Shown here: piece by piece, positions 47,101 to 59,238 of the stretch | Position numbering within the stretch: the first letter of the stretch is position 1 | How the letters are laid out: every line of letters starts with the position of its first letter | Origin: Larimichthys crocea | Lineage: Eukaryota > Chordata > Actinopteri > Sciaenidae | Assembly: GCF_000972845.2 (NCBI RefSeq) | Contig: NC_040016.1 | Span: 14,156,701 to 14,220,700 of the forward strand | Direction of reading: 5' to 3' | DNA: 64,000 nt | Made by a program: the position numbers and the translations under genes | Notes under the pieces: generated by a model | What the model was told of the DNA's origin: nothing | The model's input: only the letters and a program-made list of their open reading frames with translations | Database searches by the model: none

Positions 47101-50100
47101 TTTCCCCCTCAAGCTCCAGACCTCTATGTGTAAAATGCCAGAAATACCAATGCTGGATGTGAGATTACATTTTACAGGAGCTAGTGGAACTGACTTAACC
47201 TAGACGTTTAGATTTTTATATGCATAACTGGTCGCACATGAATAAATTTTAAGTTTATTCATGCGTGACCTAAATGCACGAAAGCATGCACTGCGGATAC
47301 TGATCAGTTTTTTGTGTCCTGTTCCTTTAGCTGCAGACTGAAAACAACATGAACATCATAAATAACTCAAAAATGATGATGATTAAAATACCTTTAGTGT
47401 GGTATTAATTAACCATATTGTTTCTGCATTAAGTCGTGCATGAAAAACTGTTAATCCTTGTCCATTGCTGGTAGTTCATGAAGCACTAAATTAATAAATT
47501 CCTGTTTTCATGAATTCATGATCATTTATGTAGCCTGTAAATTCTTAAACACATAAAGTGTGTAAAATATAGGGGATTAAATATTAAATATTTGTTGTAA
47601 CAACAATTCTCTATAGTCATTTCTGTACTTTGTTGCCGACTTCCTATTAATCCTATTTTGTGACAAAGGGAAGTGTTTCCGCTTCAGTACCATTTTACAT
47701 ATTGGGATTTAAATGAGGTCAGAAGAAACTAGAAGTATTTGAAGGAAAATAATTGGTAGATTTTGGAATTATTATTCCTTTGTTGCACACACAGCACTGT
47801 GGTCTGTAGGACGTTAAACTATTAGAGAGAAGAAACAAATTGCAAAACAACCTCAAGGGTTTAATATGATATACTTCAACTCTACTGTTTCTTGACTTGA
47901 CCTATATTTTTCAGCCAAGGGTATTTTGTCCACTGCTCCCACACAGCAAGAATAGGAATGCATGGCTTTTGCCCGCCCATCACTTTTCAAGGCTGTTTTT
48001 GTTCATTGTTGTGAGAAGTGACAGAACTGCATTTTAAATAGACTGTGGGTTGAAAGGCAGGTATGTTGGTTTGAGGCATGAGTCTGTCCGGTAAGCATTG
48101 GTATTTGTGTGAGCGAAGGATCAGGGAGCTTGCTCCACTACTGGGTGAGTAGAATAACAATGACTCTGGGCATAATCAGTTCTACACAGCCATGGGTCGT
48201 TGTGCTTTAATTTGGGCTGAAGGTTGGAGTCTCTGCAAAATAGCAACAAAACGCACACACAAAGGCCAAAAGAGTTATAGTATGCAGAATGAAACCTGAT
48301 TTATTTGATGTTTGCAAAACCTGCACTACTAAAGAGAGTTTCACAGAAAAGTGCAGAACAAAAAACAAAACAAAAACAAAAAATACCATAAAAAACAAAC
48401 AACAACAAAAAAACATACAGGGAAGCTGTTCAATAAGCACAATCATATTTTTTGTCTTTGATCAAATTTCACCAGGGCATCACAAAGTGACCCCTGTACC
48501 TTCTGAACTTTTAGACACTTTTAAGACCTGTTGTGGGTGCACAGCTTCTGAAGTGACACAGAGTTCAGATTGCTTTGGTTAGTGGGGCTCATTCTGTTCT
48601 AGGTATTTGGCAAAAGGGCAAATCCAATATGCGTGGACGTATTTGTGTGTACACAATACCACATACTGTGCTGTGAGGTGGTCACATGCAGGGACAAATG
48701 TAGTTTGAACAATTGTATCTCAGCATTTCCTAAATGTGTTTTATCAATTGTCTTTAAACACTGCATCTTGTTCACACCTGGATTCATTTGTGTTATGCAC
48801 TATTGGATCTCCAACCCATGACACAAGTCACAATTGAATGCAAAGAGAACCTGTACCTGTGTTTAGCCTTAACTGTGTCAGCTTGAGGTAACACTGACTA
48901 GATGACATGTGCCTCAGACTATGAGGTCAGCGGTTTTCTTAAAAAAGTGTGAAAAGCAATGCAGCATTTTTGCCTGCTTGGCAAAGAAAAGAAAAGTCAC
49001 TCAGTACATCTTCTTATTCACACTTGCTTCCTGTACTCCAAGGCTGTAATTTGAAAGGTAACAAAGATGAAGTCTCTTCAACTCTGAATACCCAATTAGA
49101 CTGACACAGTACTGACTGCTCATTTTGCATTACTGCACATTTTTTATTGAGTTACATCTCTATATCATGTCATTATAATGTGAAGCTAATCAGTTTAAGT
49201 CTAACACCATACAGAGCGTATGTGTGTGTGTTCCCTGAATAGAAGGGAGAAGCAGCAGAAAACACATTTTGTGCTTCAAACCGTTTCCATTACATAACTT
49301 CCTCACACATTTTCATCACAAGCTTAGAGGCAAACCTGCACCTTGCAATTGTAATCCAAGAACAGCTATTTAATTATTCACTTTCCTCAAATGTACGCCC
49401 GAATGCACTTGCGAAAAAATCCTTTTGTTTTCCACTGTACACTCACAGCACACAAAACTGTGTGGCTCGATTTTGGCTCAGACTTTGATTTTAGTTTCTA
49501 ATCTCAATAAAAAAAAAGAGGTTAGCTGGTAGCAGATTTAAAAATACCATGTGATGGTGCAGTGTGTAAGCGGAGGTGAAGCTACATGGCTGACTGGAGT
49601 CTGTGGACTACACATCTTTGTAAGTGCGCAAGCAGCATTTAGAAAAGATACACAGAGGACTGGAGCTCATACGACTTCCACCATTAGTCAGCAACTCTGT
49701 CAGCCCTGTGCAAGTGTGTGTCTGCGTGTGTGTGTGGGTCTGTGGCATTAAAATTATGTTAATTACATTATGCTACTCTTGTCCTCTTATGTTGGTTTTA
49801 GCCTATGAACTATATTAGAATCATCAAATAAAACAAATTAACAGTTAGAAACAAATGCACTGTTCTATAACAATTTTATTTTGTTTTATTGTCACAATTA
49901 TCATCTTTTAAAATGACAATGTAACTAACAAATCTAAGTCAATCAGGTGTGAACACATCTAAAAAATAATTCTGGCTTTCTGAAGTCAGATAACAGAAAA
50001 CATTTTGTGGAGCGCGTTAAACTTGCATGAAGTTGGTACAAATCTTCACCTCATGTTCACTTTAAACATGACTTATTATGAGTAATGCAAAGTCTGTTAA

Positions 50101-51553
50101 CATTTAACTTTAAAACGTATCACTCTTCTCTTTCACCAGATCATTCACAAAGTAATATTTTGTTGCACATCTACAGGTACATAACAGCAGCAGTTATGTC
50201 CTTAGAAGTTAACATTTAGCACATTCAAATGCTTTGTTATGTCTAGAGTTTATCTTCCAGCCATACAGTATCTGACAATCCTAGCTGTCTTTACCACGAG
50301 CTCTGTGACCCCTCAATGTCAAATGGTCGCTTGTAATATTTGCTTTGCCGTCAGACAGCTGTTCTGTAGTTAGCACCAAATTAAAAGGTTTGTCTGACAG
50401 CAAGGCTAAGCATTGAAAATATTCTTAATATGGTGTACACTTACAGATATTGATTATTGTGTGACAAAATATATATTTTCCTACTGAACCTGTCCACAGC
50501 AGTGCATAGCTCAACTTCTCTACTGTAGCTAGAAGGAGCTCATACAACCCCACTTCAAAATGCCACAGCTGTACAAGACTCTGAGCCGTTCTACGTCACA
50601 TGTTTTCATGTTCATGTTTCGTGTTCATGTTGTAATCAGTTTTTATTGCTAATGAACTGGTTGTAATGTAGTTAAAAAATTACCCTTCCATGATGACTGT
50701 GAAGGACAAAAAAAGAATATAGCATAAACAATTCATTGCAGAAATAATTAAATATTTAAATGAAGATTGTATGTTTATATTCAGTTAGGATATTATCAGT
50801 TAAATTCAAATCCTGAAATCATTTTAGGAGACGTATTTCTGTAATGTCATCCTGAATCGAGATAAGACACAGACTTAAAAATGCTCCAGGTTCCAACCAA
50901 CAACTGTACAACTACAAAAACTACAAAATATAACAAATATAACAATATCTGAACTTGAAATTTTTTTTTAATCTTTTTTTTTATATTTAGTTTTTTTGGG
51001 GGGAGGGGATTCGAAGGCCAGTGGAGGACTAATGGTTTCCTGCTTTTTTTTGGGTCTTTGGACGTGTGGGGGAAAAACCCACAAAACTTGATGTTATTTC
51101 ACTCCTCCTCCTTCTTCTTCTTCCACCTCTTTGGTTTCCTCAACCCCAGAAAGTGTCGGACTCTCTTCCAGAAAGAAGGTGGTTCTGCTGTCCTCTGTGG
51201 AAGATTTCCTTCAGCCTCTTTCTGGGATTCGAGGGCTGGTGCAGGATTGATAGTCTCCTGCTGTTCGCTCATGAACATAGTCATGTTTGACCTCATGAAG
51301 TAACAAAGTCATCTGGTCCAGTTGGTTTTGTAGAGTCTCGTTCTTCTCTCTCTCCTCCTGGAGTGCAGCAGTGGCCTCATCAAAGTCAGATGGCAGTTGT
51401 TTCTTCCGCAAGATCTCGTTATCAAGATCACACTGACGGGCATTAGCCTGCTCTCTGTTTTTGAATTACAAGATTTTTTTTTTTTTATCCAGTGAATGTG
51501 CTTCCGTAAAAAGTAGTTCAATGACAGGAAAAAAAAACAAAAAAACAAAAAAC

Positions 51554-51588
<35 letters not shown>

Positions 51589-54500
51589 AATTGATTGTCT
51601 GTTTAAATTCCTATATCACAGCCTGACAGCCTGTTTATGGAGCAATAAAATGGAAAAGTAATGAGACAACTGAAAATGAATCACCATGCTTTTCCCCAAA
51701 AGTCTTTGGTTGCAAAGTTTTGGAGACATGATGTAGTACTAATTTCATTTGATAACTGCAGAACCATGTGGTGCATATTTCACTCTAAAACTATTTTAAA
51801 AAATTAAAACATATTTTGAATTGCAGGTGCATTGAAGTCTAGCAAGATAACGTGAAAAGTAGGTCTGTTTTCACTTGAAACTACTAAACAGCATTAGTTT
51901 CTCATTGTTGGCAAGAGGTAAATTCAATAAAAACACAGGTGGGCCTATAGGTTGGACTTACACTGTTTGGGGTCGGACATGAAGGAAAAATCATGCATCA
52001 TTTTACAAGGATTCACTTTTGTGGACAATGGATATGATTGGATGAGAAATTAATATCTTTGGATAAATAGCCCACACAAGGCAGGCTATTTATGTATTTT
52101 CTTGCATCGATACAAAATAAAAATTTACTGTGGTTACTCACAGCTATGAGGCTTACCATTTAATTTCTCTGTATGTTGTTTAACCCCATCTCCCTATTGC
52201 CATTAGGTTGACCTGATCCAACTCTCTTAATTTAATCTAGAGTGAACTACTGATACTTCAATTAAATACCTGTTAACTTCTTAGCAGTTGTGGTAATGGA
52301 CCCTTCAGCCTGCTAACAGCTGAAAATAACAAAGATTAAAAGATTAGTCATCGTAACTATAGTTTTTATGTCCACAGGCAGGTGAAGACAGTAAAGCTCA
52401 GTAAAATGTTCACGTCCTTTCAAGTATTATCCCAGGATGGTCGTTAGCTGCCAAACATCAAGGGTCAAGAGCCAAAAAGCAAGTAGGTAGTGGCAGGCTG
52501 CCCCGCTGCTCTCACTGTGAGATCCAACATTGCTCTCAACCAGCCCAGACATCTTCAAAATGCACGACAACCAAACCCAAAATATCCTTCATGCAGGCTG
52601 TCGTGGGCTGCAGGAATCATGAGAGAGAGTGGATGATGACTTGGCCATGTACTGAGCCAGCAGGGCTAAACTCTCCCTGATATAAACCAATATAAGCCAA
52701 CCCATCTGACACATCCAAGCCTGTGTGAAATTACAGCCTAATAGTGTTTGAGTTTTATCAGTAAATATTTAAATTTTCGATTCAAACTTATTAAAGAACA
52801 GCTGATCGAGGTTTTGAGATGATTTTTAGCTTCGAAAGGCTTGATAATGTGCATTTCTGTCATACCAGCAACATTTGTAAAGGAACACATATTTTCTCAC
52901 TTTTGAATGAAACTGTTCCACTTTTTTTCAGATCAGAAGACGTAGACCTACTCCTGCCACTTTAGTGGCATCCAGTGATCAATCATCACCCGGTAAGGCA
53001 CTTAAATGCACTCACACACACACATATGGACTCTTTTTTGTCATTTTTAAAACCTTGTATTGATATGATATGATATGATATTTATTATCTCAAGGCTCAG
53101 CATAAACTTTACAAATAATATTGTCTTATTAACGCTTGGCTGTGTTATATTTGCAATCTTGGCCATCATTATTTTTGATAACTCATGAATTAATTGCTGA
53201 GATCTGAGGACACACTGACATTGATAAAAAAAGTGGGCAGATGACAGACAGACAGACTGCAATGAAATAATGCAGAGGGCTGTTGCAATGTGCTATTTTG
53301 CCAGGGCCCTTGTTTGAACATTTCTTGCTTTTATGCTGCATTTTTTCACACAAGCCTAAGGTCAGTCTAAACATGGCCTGAGCCAAAATATTTGACAGAG
53401 AAAGAAATTATTACCCAAACAGTCCAAAACAGACACAGAAACTGTTCATCTGCATGCTTGTGTTTCTGACTTTGCTATGGCGAAAACACTGTGTTCCCAG
53501 ATGTCAGCAATTACTGTGGTGATTAATGTGTTATCATAATCAGTACGAAAACTACAAAAATAAGTTTTAATAAACATGCCTAACCTCGGCTTTATCTTGT
53601 GGGGACCAGATTTTTGTCCTTACATTGTGGTTTAATGCACGTTCAGGTACCAAACAGTTACCATTGCCATATTTCTTATTCCTATTCCTATTGCAGAGGC
53701 ATAGCATCTCAATTATATTATGCACCAAACAAATATTTCTGCTGCAGTAGAGCAACAGAAACAGCTGTGTGTGTGTGTCCCCTCATGGGATCTTCATGAT
53801 CAAACACAACAGTGCTCCTCAAGAGAGTTATCTTGTTTGATGACTCATCCATTGGCTCCCTGCTTCCTTTCCTGCCTCTTCTGTAGTGTGTAACGTGACC
53901 TAGTACAAAATTAAAAGATGTTCAGCTGGGAATATGGGGCGGCAAGAGTAATTTTCTCCAGGTGAGAAAACAGAGGGTGGTATTTTCAGTTTTGTGTGAA
54001 TAAACAAGAGTTGATGCGTCATTGAGGATACCAGCAGAGACTGCCAATGCTGTACTCGTTAAATCGCAGCATTTTCTCACTGAGAGTTGACTTATTTAGT
54101 GTTTTTATCTTGAAAACAACTCTGTCTTTCAAATTGTCTGATTAAGCATTGGTGTCTGTGATCTGTTTTGTGTGTGAGTGTGGGTGTGCGTGTTGATTTA
54201 GTGATTGAATGCTGAGCATGTGGAGAGTCTCAAAGTCAGCCTTGATCTCTGAATAAAAGTGAAGTGAAAACCTTTAACACTCCTCGGGCTGAGTAAATCA
54301 GAGACAAGACAAGAGAAAAAGAGAAAGAAGTAAACTAAGAGGCGATCAAGAGGAGAAATAAATCGTGAAGAGGAAAAGGAATGTGAAATAAAACCAAATG
54401 GAAACTGCTTATAAGATTACATGAAAACAAGACTTACTTAGTTATGACCAAGTAATTTGATTGGACAAGAGGCCACCATGGCTGATATAAAGCAGGACTG

Positions 54501-57500
54501 GGACTTTTAACTACATGTTTCACTCTGCTGCACAGGCTGGGTTGATTTGATGATTTTTCCACAAATAACTTACTTACATATGAATAGTTGTAAGAATAAG
54601 AGATGGAAAGAAGCCTGGATACTTCAGCGCAAACATCCAGGTGTGCTCATACGACATCAGACAAATTAGAGAAGAGCAAAAACAAAGCGAACACTGTGAG
54701 GCAACAAACGTTAGCTTTCAACTGCTTTCAGACTTGGCTAAGTCCCAAAAATATTAACGTCGACTGGGCTGGAGCAACATGTAAATGGTAAATGTTGATG
54801 TGTTGCTTGGCACAGAACTCTTTGTGTTGGCAGAGCAAACAAACAAATCTTAATCTGTTGTCTCTTATTACTGTAAACTAATACATGGCGTTTGTAGTGC
54901 TTTTATTTAAAAGCAATATCACACTTGAGGCTGTCTTCTTTTTTGGTTTAGACATTCATGTGCCTCTCAGGATAACTTATCCCGACTGTACTTAGAGTTA
55001 AGTGCTATCGAACAAATCTTAGCAGGCTAAACTAAAGTGGTATACAGTACCAGACAAAAACCTATTCAGTGTTTCTTCCTCTTATTTTTTTTCTTGCCTT
55101 TCTAATATATATAGACCTATTTTTACAACTCCAACAAAAAACATTTAGTTAAACAAAGATGAAACAGTTGTCGAACAATTGCCAATCCTCCTTTAATTGT
55201 GCTTTTAAGTGCAGTCACAATAACCTAAACTTTATCTCATGTGCACCGCCCAAGGAAAGAGGTACTGCTGTTGCAGAGGATACGTTTATTACTGTTACTA
55301 GCCTCATTTTAAAATCAACTGTTCAGAGGAGACTGTGTGAGTCTAACCACTAGGGAGACCAACAAGAAGAGAACTGTTTGGCTATAAAAAAGGAGTGGAC
55401 ATTAGATCAGTGGAAATCTGTACTTTGTTTGATAAGTCAAATTTGAGAAAGTGGTATGGTATCTACATGTGTGGTTCCCACCGTAAAGCATGGAGGAGGA
55501 GGTGTGATGATGCAGGGCTGCCTTGTAGGTGACACTGTTGGTGATTTGATTCAAAATTAAAGCCACACTTAACCATAATGGCTACTATTGCATTTTGCAG
55601 TGACATGCCCTCCCTTCTGGTTTGCTTTTAGCAAAACAACCCTGCAGGCTATGTAAGGGTTATTTCACAAAGTAGGAGAGTGATGGAGTGCTGCATCAGA
55701 TGACCTCCACATTCACCTGACCTAAACCCATTTAGTGTTTTTAGCTGTCTTGACTTTATCAGGGTGGAGAGAGAAGAGTGAAAGATTCTCACACTGGGTG
55801 CGTGTCTTCAAAATGTGGAATTGAGAGAAAGACAGCCATGTAATGAAAAGACTCAAAACAGGAACAATAAAAAAAAAGAAAGACTCACAGGGTTTGACAG
55901 CAGAAGCAAAGACCGACATCAAATCAGACACAGAGACACAATTGGAGACTGAAACAGTTACAGATGTGTGTCTGTGAGTGTGTTAGAGAGAGAATGAGGA
56001 TGAAGAAGAAGAGGAGGGGGATGGGAAGGAGTAGATATGATGATTAGGGAGGGGAGCTGTGAGCTGTACTGGTGCAGTAATGGTGTGCCACACATCAGAC
56101 AGAGCCCTGCATTATTTAATGCTCTGCAGATTGCTTTGCCCTGTGCACTGCGAACCCCAATAGCACACCACAGATGTGCAGGACAGATGAGATACAGGCT
56201 GCAGGCCAAATAACAAAGCAGCGTATATTGTCTGATTTGAATCTTCTCTGATGAGAAGGCTTTTTGGGAGGATTACTTTTTGTCTTTACTCATTCCTGGC
56301 GAGAAAACAGAATAATAACATTTATTATCGTACTTAAAACTTTAAAGAATTGTTTTTAGAGAGAAAGCTTTTGGCCCAACATGTGGCAAGATATTGAGAA
56401 ATACTGCTACATTCATTTATATTTTGGGATTTTGTGTTTCCCGCTGAGCTGTTAGTATTTGGCTGCTTTCTTTAAGAAATCAACAGCAGTGTATTGCTAT
56501 GTTATAAGACCATTGAAGAGGAGGAACTAATTACATGCCCATGCACATAAAACAACCATGTCATGTAGAGCCTGTTAAGTACAAGCAGCTGGTCTGTGGT
56601 GGAGCGTGTGCTGCTAAACACTTTGGCTAATGTATGAAGCACACAACATGTGAAGAAAACATCCATCCATCAATCCATCCATCCATCCATCCATCCATCC
56701 ATCCATCCATCCATCCATCCATCCATCCATTTTCTGTAGCCACTTATCCTTATCAGGGTCACTCACAATCCCAGGTGACATTGGGGGAGAGGCAGGGTAC
56801 ACCCTGGACAAGTCGCCAGTTCATCACAGGGCTGACACATAGAGAAGAACATACAAAAACATAATAAATTTAGGGGAAAATGTTACAGGGACAAGCTTTA
56901 GTTTTTCAAAAGCAAACCTCTCAGGAAAATATGACCTTGTGCTGTTTTTGTTGGATACCTATTGGCTCAGTGGTCAACACTGTTTTAGTTCTCCCCAGTC
57001 AGGGAGATGATAAATGCACATTCATTATTATCAAGACTCATCTGATTCCATATGCACCTCACTAATCAAGCATTGTAAGTTTGTGTGTCTGCAGTGCATG
57101 AGGGATGAATCTGAGCTCTTCTCTCCTGTCCATGAGCTATTTTTAACTGTAGCTGCTACAGATTGCCAGCTCTACTTTTGTAAGAGTAACAGAAAGTCAC
57201 ATTATTGCATTTTTATTTCTGTACTCCCACTGAGGAGATATTATCTGTTTGAAAAGAGTTAGAGGCTGCTTTAGGAGGTGAGGCGGAAGAACACTTTCTT
57301 TGAAATTAAAATAAATCAGCCACTCATATTCATATTTTTTTGTGCAGAAATGGGAGCCGTCATGTGTTTCCCTCCCCCACTTTCTTTGCCCTCAGCCAAA
57401 AAGCAGTAAACATCTGCAAAAAATAACAAAGAAACCCTTTTAAATGCATGACATACTCTCTGACTTCTGTTTCTTTTTCATTTAAGGGTGCTACGGTTTT

Positions 57501-57841
57501 CTTGATTTGCTCTTTTTTCTTCATCTATAGCAGTGCAGAAACTATAAATGAGCACAAGCTACAGTAGGGCACTAAATAAAAGCGACTTGGCTGAATAAAA
57601 TAGAGTCAGAAGACTCGTTTCTGTTCTCGTCTGGCTTTGTGTCAGACAGACAGTCAGCAGGGAGTTGCAGTGATAGACTCATCACTGCCAGCAAGGTAGG
57701 AAAGGAAAGGCTGTCTTTTATTGGCTTTTTTTCTCATACTGCAGCACAGATGGGCTCGATACACAGAGAAAACAACTGACATATTAGCCATGTTAAACCT
57801 ATACAGTATTTTGTTCTTCTTAAATGACATTTCAACCATGT

Positions 57842-57881
<40 letters not shown>

Positions 57882-59197
57882 CTGTTCTGAGATTTCAGCC
57901 TCAGTATATTGATCCTTTGCAGCAATTATAAACATAAAATGAAAACCCGAGAAGACACCTGAGAAATTTGGAGCTACAGTTTCATTCCTCCTGTGGTGCA
58001 AAAGCATATCTAATTATAATCTCTGAACCTGCAGAATGTTACTACTACTAAGTTCATCTTCTCGGATCACAGTATCTACTGGCATCACTGTAGGTGTTAT
58101 TGTTAGAGCTGTTTAAGATGCAATAATTGTGCAGTTAAAACTACCATCACTGGAGCAGTCTCTGTTCTTTATACCTAAAATGATTATCTTCATTTCTATC
58201 TTTTAGGTTACAACAATAATTTGTTTATTACCGTTCTTTTGAATCATCTCTTAAAGCTCCAGTGTGTAGGATTTAGTGGCAGCTAGTGGTGAGGTTGCAG
58301 ACTGCAACCAAATGAACACTTTCCCACGCCTCACCCTTTCTTTCCATGCATGTGAGAAAAACTCTGGCTGCCAAATTGACATTAAAAGCACAAAATCAGT
58401 GTTTGGTTTGTCTGTTCTGAGCTACTGTAGAAAAATGGTGACTCAACATGGTGGACTTAATGGAAAACGACTCGCTCTCGCTGTAGATATAAAGCGCTCA
58501 TTTTAAGACAGCAAAAACAATTCTTATTTTCAGGGTATTATACACTGATAAAAAAAATACTTATTAATATATTTGTTCAATTCCTGCTAATAAATGTTAA
58601 ATATTACACACTGGGCCTTTAAATGTCTAAATTGCAATGAATTAAGTACATCCACAAGATTTCTCAATGACTCTTTCCATTTATTGAAATTAGTGAAAGC
58701 ATTTTTAACATATACAGTATGCTCCTTTAAATTAATATTTGTGATTTTCTTTTGCAAACACATTTTTATTGCTGCAAAAAGATGCTTCAGATTACATTTT
58801 TAACTGGTGGGATCAAACTATAATTCCCAGGCTGATATAGTTTGACAACCATGAGTCAAATAACAGTTTATAAATGTTTAGCTTCACCCTGTAACATGAA
58901 GATAGCCTTCACTCTCATTTCCTGGGATTGATTTGAAATTAAATCCATAATGGTTGTAAGAACCATCCCAAACTCTCAGGAGATAAAAGCTAAAAATAAG
59001 ATTCAGTTTCAAGGATCAGTGTTAACACAAAGATGACTCCGTCTTGAAATGTAATTTTACATTTTCACACACAACTGAGTTTGTGTTTGGTGCTGAGACA
59101 AAGAGAGAGACTGATGAATAAAGAAACAAGCACATCACTGGCACTTTGAAGAGCCTCAAATTTTTAAGTAGGAATAACATATGCACGAGGCCCACTG

Positions 59198-59238
<41 letters not shown>

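Larger units (their letters stand above)
40872..52931. other. ppp1r1a: ppp1r1a intron 1 (12.06 kb)
   Basis: A phase-0 intron with donor 'gtgagg' and acceptor 'cttttttttcag'. It contains a (TC)n run at 41761-41798, a 'ccagtgtgtagg' family copy (42229-42489), a MITE-like fragment (43862-43946), a CA run (44089-44134), an A-rich block (48357-48416), the antisense pseudogene (51099-51470) and a GT run (51557-51585). The stretches 44.2-48.3 kb, 48.5-50.9 kb and 51.6-52.9 kb showed nothing recognisable. Confidence 0.75.

Noticed and set aside
48207..48446. Minus-strand hydrophobic open frame
   Set aside because: It is caused by an A-rich block at 48357-48416 read as Phe-rich sequence; no family resemblance.
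56614..56864. Regular ATCC repeats as a CRISPR-like array or a repeat protein (IHPS / WMDG)
   Set aside because: It is a simple tetranucleotide array without spacers and open in several frames by chance.
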